A program made the position numbers and the translations under genes. A model generated the notes under the pieces. It worked only from the letters and a program-made list of their open reading frames with translations, was not told the DNA's origin and did not search any database. Of a stretch of DNA of 64,000 nucleotides, positions 12,738 through 25,385 are shown one piece after another (position 1 is the stretch's first letter; every line of letters begins with the position of its first letter). The stretch comes from Luzula sylvatica (lineage: Eukaryota; Streptophyta; Magnoliopsida; Poales; Juncaceae): the NCBI GenBank assembly GCA_946800325.1, contig OX326959.1, forward strand, positions 12,120,862 to 12,184,861, in the 5' to 3' direction.

Positions 12738-13091
12738 TTAGGAATCGACCGAGAATTTGAGCCAGTTAATCGCCAAGGAAAATGCAAGACCCACATGAGA
12801 TATATGCACGGCAGCTCTTGCCGCACCACGATAACGAGCCGGGTTCTCGATGACCAGCAACGCGATCTGACCGGACACCGTCCCGGAAACGAACAATATA
12901 ATTAAAATTGCAAAGAAGATTGTTGGTATAGGCATGCCTTGCACGAGGATGCTTTCCGGTGGAGCGAAGAAAGCCAAAGTTGCCGTCGCAGCGTTGAATA
13001 ACCCGATTATCTGCAAGTTTCGATAACGAGCTGTTTCGTCTTGCTTTGGTGCGAAGACTCCGAAGTCAACCAGCTTCTCCATTGCCTCCAT
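12738..13091 (-). CDS. Small multi-pass membrane protein, paralogue 2
   Basis: A single-exon frame of 117 residues starts at the ATG at 13091 (MEAMEKLVDFGVF). The frame is open 24 codons further upstream, but alignment with paralogue 1 (5184-5549) and the purine-rich leader favour this start. About three hydrophobic segments are visible: 25-43 (IIGLFNAATATLAFFAPP), 53-78 (IFFAILIILFVSGTV) and 95-112 (HISHVGLAFSLAINWLKF). The RYRGAARA motif lies before the last helix. A TATA-like TATTTATAAA is on the minus strand at 13149-13158, about 60 bases upstream. Conservation of the frame in both paralogues argues for real genes. Family and function are unrecognised. Confidence 0.62.
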   Translation of the reverse strand: MEAMEKLVDFGVFAPKQDETARYRNLQIIGLFNAATATLAFFAPPESILVQGMPIPTIFFAILIILFVSGTVSGQIALLVIENPARYRGAARAAVHISHVGLAFSLAINWLKFSVDS

Positions 13092-13286
13092 TTGCAGCTT
13101 CTTCCTCTCTGAATTTCTCTCTCGGTCTTGCGGAATGTGTGGAGACTGTTTATAAATAATCAACTAAAAGAGGGTAAACTTTTATAATTTATAAATAGAA
13201 TTAAAATGGTTTAGAGTTGCCCATTTATTCTTCCTGCTGATTGGAGAATGTTTGACCAATGAAAACGACTTGAACTGGAGAGTAAA

Positions 13287-13490
13287 CAAAGGGAGGGGGA
13301 GGGGGAAAAGAATGTAAATAGAAAAGTTCAATTGGGAAAATAGTAATTACATAATTATTGGAACTTCTATTTCTTTTGTTGCGTTATTTAAATTAAAAAA
13401 AATAATGATAATAATATATTTGTAAATGGATGCATGAAAGTTGAAAAGAAAATTCGTCACTTAACAATATCTATTGAATGTAAATAGTAA
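13287..13490. repeat. Segment also present, split, at 61081-61240 and 63361-63436
   Basis: The GGGAGGGGGAGGGGGAAAAG stretch through GGAACTTCTATTT matches 61081 onward. The AATATATTTGTAAATGGATG stretch through ATCTATTGAATGTAAATAG matches 63361-63436. Here the two parts are nearly contiguous. Confidence 0.8.
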
Positions 13491-15151
13491 TTCCTTTTCA
13501 AAACTTGCATAAATATGATCATGACACCTCCTTTACTAACATTAATGTTGGTGAGTTTTCTAAAGATATTGATCGATTTTGATGTAAATCAATGGAAAAA
13601 ATATGGCCATCATTTCTATTTTTGATTTATTCGACTCTACTAACATAAACATTTTGTCTTCGTGCCTTTCCTCCCCTTCATTCTTCTTACTTTCTCCCCA
13701 CCACCACCACCACACACACACACACACACATCTTTATCGTCCTTTCCCCTTGCTTCCCCTTCAGCAGTCTGAAAACGACCACTTTTATCTTTTTATTTTT
13801 TAAATTGCATCCTTAGCTGCTAAGATAATGTTTTGAGGTTAGAACAAAACGAACAACTATACAACTCACATTTTGCTACTATAGAGGATTTGAAGTTGCT
13901 CGGTTCTTTCCCTTGATGCATTTTTATACAATTTATTGAACTTAAAGTGTCCAATTACACATTTCCTTGAATTTCCCCAAAATATTCAAGAAAAATGTTG
14001 AAATTAAATTTATGGAAAAAAAATAGTTGGAGAGTTGAATTTCTTTCCCTTGCATATTCTTCACTCAAAATAATTAAGCTCTCTGCATTAATAAAATTAT
14101 AAAACAGAAAAAACAAAAATAATATTAGTCTACCCATTAAATCACATGATACAAACAAGCAAGTTATAATAAAAATAATTCACTTAAAAGGAAAATTTAC
14201 TCGAAAAAATTGGCGTACAAAAAAAAATCACATAATTTTTGGGTCATGCTATATTCAGCATGTGTTAAGATTAGTTTCACAATTCTTACTACTAATTTCT
14301 TAGTTAGGAAGAAGATGGAGAATATGAACTCACTGAAATTATTTTCGAACTCTTTAGATAGTAACAATCATTATTCATGTAAAAAAATAAAACTGATATA
14401 ATTTTAACTACAATATACTTTTTGAATACAAATATATCTTTGATTATACATTTCTAGATATGCCATGTAGTTTTTTAGATGTGTGATGTATATCTTTTAT
14501 AGATATTTCACACACTTTCAAATGTGTTATACTTCATTAAATGTATTATATAATTTTTAACTATAATTTATCTTTTTGAATCATACAATTTTATTTATTT
14601 TTATTTTTTTGAATAAAAATACATGTTTTTTTTGCATTATCATTATATATTTTTAAATAACAATGTATTTTTATGAATATATCAAAAAAATTGCTGAGAA
14701 TGTACAGCATTTTGAATATTTGTATATCTCTATTGAATTTTCAATGTTACATATCCTTAAATATTTTCTTAATATACCTTTTTAAACATTATTATTATTT
14801 ATAATATTTTTTGTACCACTTAGTAAAAAAAAAATCGTACCACTTCCAACTTAAAAACAAAAATCGTACCACTAGGCATACCCTGAATGAATAAAATAAT
14901 GCACAAAAAACCTTGCTAAACATTACAAAATAAGCAAATCTAAATAATAAAAATAAAAGAAACAAAACTAAGGTATATTCTTCAGTACATTTTTATTTAG
15001 GAATATTGATCAGTGTCCCACAAACTTTGAAAGAAATCTAAAAATTAAATCACGGTGCAAGTAGTAAAAATCTTTTTTTCACGGCATATATGAGAAATAT
15101 ATGAGAGCAGTATTTTTTTCATACGTTAGGATTTTGATTTCGAAAAAGATT
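13491..15151. other. AT-rich intergenic stretch
   Basis: A short CCA/CA microsatellite lies at 13698-13729. Nothing else is recognised before the SEN54 3' end; the last ~150 bases would include the SEN54 3'UTR. Confidence 0.5.
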
Positions 15152-16312
15152 TCAAGGCAAAATAGGGAGAGAAACTTTGGAGAAAGAAAAGAAGCTAACA
15201 CACCCATGATCGACATAACAAAATTTTAACTGGACTGAATTGCAAAATTTCTCTAAATCTTCAACTTCCTTTCTACATGGTGGTTTGTCCCTACAAAAAG
15301 ATGAAAAAAAATCCTTACAAAATCATTTAAAGGTAACAATCTAATCAAATAATCAAATAAAAATTATACCTTACAAAACAAAGAATGAAGCTAGGATCTC
15401 CATGATTAGTTTTTTTAAATTTACTATTAGGAGGATAAATATCAAAAATAGGATTTATTGCACCGATTTGCAAATCATTCATTCTTTCAGCCATGAATTC
15501 TGGAGAATTAGGGCTTTCGATTTTATTTTCTTGTTTTACGCTCCACGATAAACCGTGCCTCCCAATTATATAACCGAGTAATTTCAAGTGCCTGAATGAT
15601 TTAATTCATTCTAAAAAGAATATTGCTATTTAATGAAGTAAATAAATGTAGTACCTATATGCCTCAAAAGAATCCCAAGTACACCCATTTCTTCCTTCAG
15701 AAAATTTTGCATAAATATCCTTCATTTCTAATATAATATCTCTCTCGTCAAGAAGAACTAACGCCCCTCTTTCTGCTAAAAAACTATAATTTACCATGCA
15801 TAAATCGTTGTTTGATATGAAGAATTGACAAAACAAAATAATAAAAGTTGAATATTTTATTACCAAATTTCTTCAATGTGACAATAAAGTTTGCCGTTTC
15901 TAATTACGCCGGTATTAGTCCAAATGCTTCCTTTTTTCTCAATTATTTCTCCCATTCCAATTTCTTCGACCCATTTTGCCCTCGAAACCTCCTTCCTTCT
16001 CTTCACCAAATATACAAAAAGATAACGCTTATAAAAACTATAATCATGGTAAATTCGAAAGAGTTTTTTCTTTGTGATGGAGAGTAAAAACCTGAATTGG
16101 GGCTTGGAAAGAGACGAATTGCTCGAAAATGGAGAAATTGAAGAAGGAGAAGGGAGAAAGGGGTTGAAGTGATGCTCTTCGGTATCGTCTTCTTGTAACA
16201 AATCCTTGTTTTGTTTTGATTTTCTCGGTTTATTTTCTGTTCGTTTCGATTGACTGCTAAATTCCCCTTCTAATTCTGATTCGTCGAGTTGTGTATCCCT
16301 TGCGGCTTCCAT
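15152..16312 (-). CDS. SEN54: tRNA-splicing endonuclease subunit SEN54 (five coding exons)
   Basis: Joining exons 16312-16092, 15998-15864, 15783-15655, 15591-15370 and 15290-15152 gives 846 bases, 281 codons plus TGA, with every junction in phase 2 and GT/AG introns. Exon 1 encodes a polar N terminus (MEAARDTQLDESELEGEF). From about residue 75 the SEN54 N-terminal domain is recognisable: RRKEVSRAKW, GVIRNGKLYCHIEEI, FLAERGALVLLDERDI, then AYRHLKLLGYIIGRHG. The end (CRKEVEDLEKFC, HGCVSFFSFSKVSLPI) matches the family C terminus. SEN54 is a structural, non-catalytic subunit of the nuclear complex that removes tRNA introns, partnering SEN2. At 281 residues it is much shorter than the human or yeast proteins. 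The intron 1 acceptor (GAAGAG before AAGG) lacks a strong pyrimidine tract and is the least certain border. Confidence 0.9.
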
Positions 16313-16780
16313 CCTCTAAGCTCCTTCCTCACTTTTATTTCTATTTCTTGTTATAATTCAAAAAATAAGAAGAAAAATTACAACCAATTTCAGTTTTTCA
16401 TTTTATAATTTAATTTAACCATATCAAAATAAATTTCAATTGTCGAGAACAGATCTCTTGAATTATCATTTAAGTACTACCCTTCGTACATTTTCTGAAA
16501 ACAAAAGTATAGATCACGTGTGTATAATATATTTCTTCTACTATAGACCTAATAATATAAATTAATAATTCCTACATGAAATTAATTAAACAATAATAGA
16601 AATCATAGTTTTGTCCTAACTGATTTTGTTTGAATTAACCCAATAATAGACCTAATTAAAGACAAATCAAGTTTTATGTTTAAGTAAAGACCTAATCAAA
16701 GAAAATAATAGACCTAATTATTCAATTTTATGCTTAATTGTTAACTCAACAAAAGAAAAAGCAAAAAAGAATAAAATACC

Positions 16781-16975
16781 TGTACGAAATAACAAGTTTT
16801 CAGGGGCCAACGAGTTTAGGACACGGAGCGGCGTTCAGGGGTCGCTTCTGTCGAGGGGAAGGAGCAGAGCTGGGTTAGGGTTTAGGGTAGAGGCGCCAGG
16901 CGGAGCTGCGTTCGCTTCGGAAGCTTCTGTCGCTGGGTCGAGAAGGAAAGAGGAGAGAAGGGTAACGGGTTAGCG
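16781..16975 (-). other. Probable SEN54 5'UTR exon
   Basis: This GC-richer segment ends on the minus strand with CGTACAG before GTATTTTATT, a good donor at the 16780/16779 edge (exon end 16780). A plausible acceptor (AAAGTGAG) lies just upstream of the ATG at 16312, implying a ~450 bp leader intron. The transcription start is not defined. Confidence 0.55.
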
Positions 16976-17075
16976 GATTTTTTTCTTGCGGGTCCTGTTT
17001 CTCTTAATGAGTCTGTTTATTTAATGGGTCGGATCCGATTTCATTAATTCAATCCGCTGGGCTGGATATTGGGCT
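16875..17075 (-). promoter_or_regulatory. Telo-box and two site II motifs of the SEN54 promoter
   Basis: AAACCCTAA (minus strand) lies at 16875-16883. Two TGGGCT motifs (plus strand) lie at 17058-17063 and 17070-17075. This pairing is typical of plant genes for the translation and RNA-processing machinery, which fits SEN54. The duplicated block A starts about 30 bases further upstream. Confidence 0.6.
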
Positions 17076-18291
17076 TAATGGTCAATATTTAGGTAATATT
17101 AATACATATATACATATAATTTTTTCAAAAATTTGAGCCCCTGTTTAAAATGAATCCCAGACCCGGATCTCGTGAGCCTCGCACAATTGAATCGCATCCT
17201 AATACAAAAATGTTCGAATAGAGGATCTATTTTTTTTTGACAAATTATAGATCCCCTGATTTCCGATTACAACGATGTATCAAATCAGATGAAGATGCCT
17301 CAAATCAGATCAAAGTAAAAACATTCTAATTCAAAATCAGAACATAATCTAGTTTTCAAATTCATCAACAGACCCGAGTCATGTGGGCCTGCGCACGATT
17401 GCATCGCATCCAAATACAAAATGTTTGAATAGAGAATTTGTTTTTTTGACAAATTATATATCCCTGATAATTTAAAATTATTACAATGTTGTACGAAATC
17501 AGATAAAGATACCTCAAATCAGATCAAAATCAAAACATCCTAATACGAAATTAGAACACATTGTAGTTTTAAAATTCATCAACACATCTGAATTTGGTAT
17601 AAATTAATTGTCGTAATTAACAGGTCGGAATGTACATCAGTAGGAACTTGGAGAGCATTTGAAGTATTTTGCTTAAAATAAATTTGTTAAATCTCAGACT
17701 TAATTGTTATTTGCAAAAGTAATAAGGACCTGAATGAATTTTCATGTATGTTTTTCAAATCTCAAATTTCAATTTTCCAATTTGGTCAGTCCTCATATTA
17801 TATGTTTGATCTTTAGCTTTGTTGGCGTAATTCAACATCCAACCTGCTTTCTCTCTTTCTGAACATTGTGTGACAAAAAAATGGATCCCATGAATTTAAT
17901 AAATTAAATTAAAATAAAATTTTATGAATTTCCGAAACTTACTTAATAAAAGTGTCGTTGCTAGGAACAAAATAAATATTACAATAAATAATCATAATTA
18001 CAACAACAAAATAATAAATGGACATGTGAACTAAAATAAACCTTGGTTTAGGTGGTTTCTTTCTCACTGAAAAAAAACTAAAATAAATACTCCAAAGTAA
18101 CTCGTTTTAAAGGAAATCGCGTCACAGATAAAATATCCGAACTCCCTATATACAAAGGTTAGCTCTCGGTGCAAAACTCAAAGCAGATCTCCGTAGACAA
18201 TAGAAATAAGAAGAAGAAACAAATTTTTTTATCTAATATCGCTCATCCCCTTAACTACGAAGTCTCGAATATAAAGGTTAGCTCTCGTGAA

Positions 18292-18390
18292 CTATGAAAA
18301 CTCTCGGATATTGGACAATTCGGGACCGAAAAGTATGATTGTTGGCCATGAAACGATGAAAAAGATCAGGAGGATAGGTGATTTGACCAT
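18292..18390 (-). pseudogene. Relic of the secreted Cys-rich peptide gene: signal peptide only (block A)
   Basis: An ATG at 18390 opens 32 codons (MVKSPILLIFFIVSWPT and on) before TAG at 18292-18294. It aligns with the signal peptide of the gene at 37732-38028 (MAKSTLR, LIFLVTSWPT). The leader is also conserved (CCAAAACCAACTCAAA before the ATG), and a TATA box TCTATATAAA sits on the minus strand at 18501-18510. The cysteine-bearing mature part is missing, so this is a broken copy. Confidence 0.6.
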
Positions 18391-18900
18391 TTGCGAAATT
18401 TGAGTTGGTTTTGGTTTACCAAAAATAAAATTTCTGGTTATTATCACTATTTGCTAAGGAGAATTGCTTTGTGTTCTTGAAGGCAGAGCCAGAGGTGACC
18501 TTTATATAGAAGGGTATGGGTATTCGTATTTTAGCTTCAACTAAAAACAAGTTAAATGAGAGCATATTTAAAATCATTTATTTAATTTTATAGTCGACAA
18601 ATTATTTCACCGCTACCTTTTCTTTTGAACCATATTTTTTTATTTATAATCAATGTTTTAAATAGCGTGTAGCGGCACGCAACGTTTTCAGGTTTAATTT
18701 ATCGGTTAGCGTTAGCGGGCGATATAGCGCCGTTTCATCATCGCAGCGGATTTTGATCAAAATTATTATTTTAATAATATTACAATATACATATAAATGT
18801 AAATTAGCGATCCAATATTATAAATAAAATTATATTGATTGCTTATTTATATCAACCTCACAAACCAACATAAATTAAAAATTTATCTCTAAGAAAAATA

Positions 18901-18932
<32 letters not shown>

Positions 18933-19462
18933 TATTGTAATTATAATAAGGCTATTAATAGTTGTTGTTATTATCTTATTCTTCCGATTATTATTATTAT
19001 TATTATTATCATTATTATTATTGTTTTTATTATTAAAATGAGCATGATTCCCTGAGTCCTCAACACTACGACTCATTTTATGTTTTTTTTTTGTAATTAC
19101 GATCATTTATTGCATTGTTCCCCACGATTCATTTAATCTTTCTTGTGATTATGCAAGTTTATTTTCATTATATATTTATGATAACAAGTTTATCAACTTT
19201 TTTCTCAAAAAAAAAAAAGTTATCATCTGGTGTTCATGAAAATATTTATAATTATGATCATTTGTTATATTTTTCATCATAAGCTGATATCAGATAACTA
19301 TCAAACAACGATTACCAAAAACTAAATGGAAGTTTAATTTCATCTTCAATTGACAATATTGTTATACAAAAGCAGATTCAAAAAAAATATTGTTATACAA
19401 AAGTGAATGTAATTTTGGAACAGACCAATGACCAACTAATCCATTTTTATTTCCTACAAGAT

Positions 19463-20879
19463 CAGGGCCGTTCCTGAGATTTAGGAGGCCTATGACGAAT
19501 GTTGTCACGAGGCCATGAAATAAAAAAACCGCACTTCTATTACAAAAAAATGTTCAAATTAGTTAAAAATTATATACATAAATACTCTTATGTAATTATC
19601 GAAATTTTCTTCAAACTTTGAATATGCTAATTTGCCAAGAATTAGGCATCACATATTTCCATCACTCGATTTCTTAATATTCCAAAAGGAGAGACGAATG
19701 GTTGAATGCGGTTATCTTCATCATAATCCATATCTCTATATATACTCCAACTTAGAGGTAATTCCGCAAATGTTGACCAGTGGGACCACCACCTCCTGCC
19801 ACTACATAAATTGTACCACTTCTTGGTGCTCACACATTGATTCGGTCCAAAATACACAGTCACATATTAAAAACTTTATTTTGGAGAAATGAAAAAGAAA
19901 AGAAAATTTTCTAAATTTTTTTTTAGTTAGAACCTACATCACAAAATATGCTCTTTTAGGATTTATTTTTTATTTAATAAAAGAAACTGATAATGGATGT
20001 TTACAATACTTGAAATTATGTATTTTAGTTGTTGTTAAAAGAAATTTTTTCTAATTAATCTCATAAACATGACAAGTTCTATTGTCACTATCCAAATAAT
20101 ACACACGACCATAAAATGTGATATCAGCTTTATATTTCTGCCACAACTTCTCCAAACTTTCTCGGTACATGGGTTGTGCAAACGAAGTTTGATTCACATA
20201 ATTTGTACCTGAGTAATTACCTAAGACTCAGAGTGCCATAATCTGAGAGAAAATGACGAGTCAAATTGACTGAAATTGACTGGAAAGTGATGAAATTGCA
20301 CATGTAATTGACATAAATTGCTGAAATATAATCTGAAATTGAATGGATAATGAAGAAATTGAACCCAACATTGAAATATTTTGCTGAAAAATCAAAAATT
20401 GACTAGCAAATGGCAAAATTGAAGATGAAATTTGCAAAAGTTGAATTGAAGTTGAAGAAATTGACTTCATGTACTGAAACCAGACATTTTCTTTCAAAAT
20501 CACAATCACAATGATTGATCAAAAAGATTTCAAAAGAACCACCACAAGAAAAATCATAAGTGCACTAAAAAAAGAAAAAAAGATCAAACCATATCTCAGA
20601 TTGACAGTTGTAACTGAATGAGGACGAACCGATCTCCAGTGGTGAGGGCGAACTGGTGGGAGGGGGTGGTGATCGGGTCTCTGGTGGCCGTGTAGGCCAG
20701 ACGTAGCTCCATCATCGACTAGGTCTGTAGACGACGAAAAACGTTTGGAGACCTAATGGAGAAAAGAGAGGCCGTGAGGATTCCTCGTATGAGTTTGAGT
20801 TTAATACATAATGGGAGGCCTAATATTTTGGGAGGCCTGTGACCTGGGCCAACTAGGCCAAAACCCAGGTCCGGCCCTG
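19463..20879. mobile_element. Non-autonomous hAT element, 1417 bp, with 8 bp TSD
   Basis: The ends are CAGGGCCGTTCCTGAG and the inverse CCCAGGTCCGGCCCTG, flanked by TACAAGAT at 19455-19462 and 20880-20887. Block B has one TACAAGAT and no insertion near 55273. Inside are a degenerate AAATTGAC-type repeat at 20240-20480 and a GC-richer piece at 20620-20770 that could be captured exon sequence. No transposase is visible. Confidence 0.85.
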
Positions 20880-21499
20880 TACAAGATCCATATTATTTTA
20901 TTTTGTTCCATGTCGTGAGATTATATTTTCTTTAAAAATCGTTTTCGAGTTCCAGTTTAAAATATTGTCTTTGATTTCGAACTACCAAAATCCGAAAGCA
21001 ACTTGCTTCATTTTCTTGCTCTCAAACATAATAATAAAAAAAAAGGTGCTTTTTAACTTTCAGAGTTCGATATAAAAACTTACAAAAATAAGTTTTTCAA
21101 ACTTGAAAATGTTATTATATGAGAGAAAAAGAAGGAGCGCGTAGCCAGGACTATTCCGCTAAGAATTGTGAGGCGTAGCCATGTTTTTCTTCAATATTGG
21201 TTTATATTCGAGAATTTGGTACCATTTTTTTCGAACTATTTTTGTTACTAGCTTTGTGCCCGCGCAATTGCGCGGGATGTTTTTTATATAATTATTTAAA
21301 TAGAATTAACACGCATGCGTTTGAACTAAATAAATCTAATCATGATATATTAACAAATATCATGATGTCAATAGATGCATAAGGTTCATGAAATTAGTCT
21401 ATCGCAGATATTATTTTCTAATATAATTTGTATAAATAGCATTTGCTTAGGTGTTTCTAAAATCGATTAATATAATCATGACATATTCGCAGATTTTAA

Positions 21500-21930
21500 T
21501 ATGTATGTAAAATAGGAAACAAAGACCAAATGTAAAATAAGAAAAAATGATCAAAATTTAAAAAAAGACCGAAATGTAAATAAAAAGGACCAAAATGTAA
21601 AAAAAAGGACCAAATGTAAATTAGAACTAAAAAGGACCAAAATATAGATAAAATGGACCAGAATATAAATAAAAAATATAAAAGAGGACATAAATGTAAA
21701 TAAGAAAGGACCAAAATGTTAATAAAAAGGATCAAAATGTAAATTAAAACAAAAAAGGACCAAAATGTAAATAAAAAGGACCAAAATATAAATTCAAAAA
21801 TGTAAAAAAGGACCGAAATGTAAATAAAAAGCACCGAAATGTAAATAAAAAGGACCAAAATATAAATTAAAACAAAAAAGGACCAAAATACAAATAAAAA
21901 GGAGCAAAATGTAAATTAAAAAATATTTTT
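21500..21930. repeat. GGACCAAAATGTAAAT-type tandem array, first part
   Basis: About 20 degenerate copies of a ~20 bp unit, AAAAGGACCAAAATGTAAAT, lie inside the Helitron. Long frames across it (repeating FGPFYLHFGPF on the minus strand) are only the repeat translated. Confidence 0.85.
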
Positions 21931-23344
21931 GTACACAAAAGCCCTTGATGGCGTGGAGGCATAGAATTGCAAGAATTTTCCCTACTTTATACATAAGATA
22001 AAAGTAATGCCTAAAACATGAAATAAATTATCAACGGTCATAATCAAAATATTGAAAATGACGAAATTACCCCTCAATGAATGTAGCTGAGTATTGTGGC
22101 CATTTTGAAGTAGTCTTCCGGGTATAATACTGATCTCTACCTCGTCGCACTAAAAAACCATTCCATTCTGCCCAAAACGCGAAAGAAATTATCGACATTT
22201 AGAATCAAAATATTGTAAATGACGAAAATACTCCTCGCGGAATGCAACTGAGTATCGTGGACATTTTTATGTAGTCTTGTGGGTTTAATTTTGCTCTCCA
22301 TCTCCCTCGCACTCAAAGCCATTCCATTCTGCCTGAACGAACTCGTTTTGGTTGCACCAATCATAACCAAAATCATGGTCTCTAGTCAGGATAAAATTAC
22401 CATATTACCCTGGTCCTGCAAAGGTCCCGAATTTGTTTCTTTCTTTTCGATTTCCCGAAACATAGCAAAGTCCCAACATTTTTTCCGAATCTGGTGTACT
22501 TATGACAAATATTTCAAAAAAACCCCGTCTTTTAAAAAAAATAGAATTATCACATATATCCCTAGTAAATATGAAACTTATATACCCGTATAAATATATG
22601 AAAATAATGATATAATTTGACCAATATAAAAAGTCTATATTTAAAAAAAAACCTAAAATTTGCATGAATACCCCTACAAAAATCTGAAATTACCATATAT
22701 AACCCTATAAAAATAGAAGTAATGATATCATATGAGAAATATTAAAAAAAAAAAAATTCGAAAAATATAATATATTCATAAAAAACTAACATTAAATTTT
22801 AATATTCCATTCTGAAATTACATATTTTGTTTATATAATTTTAATATTCCATTCTTTATTCATAAAAAACTAACATTAAATAATAATAAATAAACACCTT
22901 GCAAATATATTCATAGAAAAAATCTATTTAAACATCTACTTTTATTTTAGTTTTTCTTCTATGTATTTTTTAATAGTTTTATGATATTTTATTTTTAAAT
23001 AATTGCAAGATGTTCTTTTAATAATATTGTTGAACTTATTATAGTTTCATGTTAGTTTTTCAAGAAAAATAATACATAAGTCGAATATTTGTAATGAATG
23101 AAATATTAAAATTATATAACATATAACATATAGTAATTTTTTTTAATTATTATATATTACAGAAAGTTTAAGAATTTTTTAAAATTAAAGGAAGCATTTT
23201 TTATTAGTGAATAAATATGTAAATTAATTGTTTTTTACAATATCTAAAAATTATGGAGTCTTTTGAAAATTTTCCAAGTAAAGTGGTGATAGGAAGGCAT
23301 AATAAGGTGGTGATGTGGAGGCATGAGATGAGAGGAATTATTAA

Positions 23345-25385
23345 TAATGCAAAAAAGGACCGAAATTTAAATAAAAAAGGACCAAAATATTAATAAAAAG
23401 TACCAAAGTGTGAACTAAAACTGAAAAGGACGAACATATAAATAAAAAAGACTGTAATGTAAATTGAAAAATGTTAAAAAGGACCGATATGTAAATAAAA
23501 GAGGATCAAAATGTAAATATGAAGGACCAAAATGTAAGTTTTTCAACTTAAAAGGACCGAAATGTAAATAAAAAGGACCGAAATGTAGTTTTTTCAATTA
23601 AAAAGGACCAATATATAAATAAAAAAGGACCGAAATGTAAATACATTTTTTTAACAAAGAGGCCCCTGGTCCAAAATGTAAATTTTAAAACTTCAAAGGA
23701 CCAAAATGGAAATATAAAGGATGAAAATGTAAATAAAAAAGAACCAAAATGTAATTTTAAATGCAATTTTTTAATTAAAAAGGACCAAAATGAAAAAAAG
23801 GACCGAAATGTAAATAAAATTTCTTTTTTACAAAGAGGCTCCTCAACCAAAATGTAAATTTTAAAACTTCGAAGGACCAAAATGCAAATATAAAGGACCA
23901 AAATGTAATTTTTTTTTTAAAAAGAGGACCAATTTGAGGCCCCTGGACCAAAATGTAAAATGTAAAACTTCGAAGGACCAAAATACAAATTTAAAGGACT
24001 AAAATGTAAAAAAAAGGACAAAAACGTAATTTTTTTTTTAAAAAAAGGACTAATTTATTAATAAAAAAGGACCAAAATGTAAAAAAAAAATTTCACGAAC
24101 ATATAAATAAAAAAGACTGTAATGTAAATTGAAAAATGTTAAAAAGGACCGATATGTAAATAAAAGAGGATCAAAATGTAAATATGAAGGACCAAAATGT
24201 AAGTTTTTCAACTTAAAAGGACCGAAATGTAAATAAAAAAGACCGAAATGTAGTTTTTTCAATTAAAAAGGACTAATATATAAATAAAAAAGAACCGAAA
24301 TGCAAATAAATTTTGTTAACAAAGAGGCCCCTGGTCCAAAATGTAAATTTTAAAACTTGGAAGGACCAAAATGGAAATATAAAGGATGAAAATGTAAATA
24401 AAAAAGGACTAAAATGTAATTTTAAATGTAATTTTTTAATTAAAAAGGACCAAAATTTAAAAAAAAAGGACCGAAATGTAAATAAAATTTCTTTTTTACA
24501 AAGAGGCTCCTGGACCAAAATGCAAATAAAAAGGACCAAAATGTAATTTTTTTTTAAAAAAGAGGACCAATTTGAGGCCCCTGTACCAAAATGTAAATTG
24601 TAAAACTTCGAAGGACCAAAATGCAAATTTAAAGGACTAAAATATAAAAAAGGACCTAAACGTAAAAAAAATTTAAAACAAGGACTAATTTGTAAATAAA
24701 AAAGGACCAAAATGTTAAAAAAAAAATTTGACGAACATATAAATAAAAAAGACTGTAATGTAAATTGAAAAATGTTAAAAAGGACCGAAATGTAAATAAA
24801 AGAGGATCAAAATGTAAATATGAAGGACCAAAATGTAAGTTTTTGAACTTAAAAGGACCGAAATGTAGTTTTTCCAATTAAAAAGGACCAATATATAAAT
24901 AAAAAAGGACCGAAATGTAAATAAATTTTTTTAACAAAGAGGCCCCAGGTCCAAAATGTAAATTTTAAAACTTCGAAGGACCAAAATGGAAATATAAAGG
25001 ATGAAAATGTAAATAAAAAAGGACCAAAATGTAATTTTAAATGCATTTTTTTAATTAAAAAGGACCAAAATGAAAAAAAGCACCGAAATGTAAATAAAAT
25101 TTCTTTTTTACAAAGAGGCCCTTGGACCAAAATGTAAAATTTAAAACTTCGAAGTATAAAGGACCAAAATGTGAAAAAAAAAGGACCAAAATGTAATTTT
25201 TTTTTAAAAGAGGACCAATTTGAGGCCCCTGGACCACAATGTAAATTGTAAAACTTCGAAGGACCAAAATGCAAATTTAAAGGATTAAAATGTAAAAAAA
25301 AGGACCAAAACTTAATTTTTTTTAAAAAAAAAACTAATTTGTAAAAAAAAAAGGACCAAAATGTAAAAAAAAAAAAAATTACAAA
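23345..25385. repeat. GGACC array with three 640-665 bp higher-order units
   Basis: The same ~20 bp motif forms higher-order units. The landmark CGAACATATAAATAAAAAAG recurs at 23431, 24095 and 24732, giving periods of 664 and 637. Each unit also contains AAAGAGGCCCC-type spacers and TTTTAAAACTTCGAAGGACC. It has no coding meaning. Confidence 0.85.

Noticed and set aside
21500..25385. Regularly spaced repeats considered as a CRISPR-like array
   Set aside because: The units are degenerate, AT-rich, contiguous and without unique spacers, in a plant nuclear context inside a Helitron.
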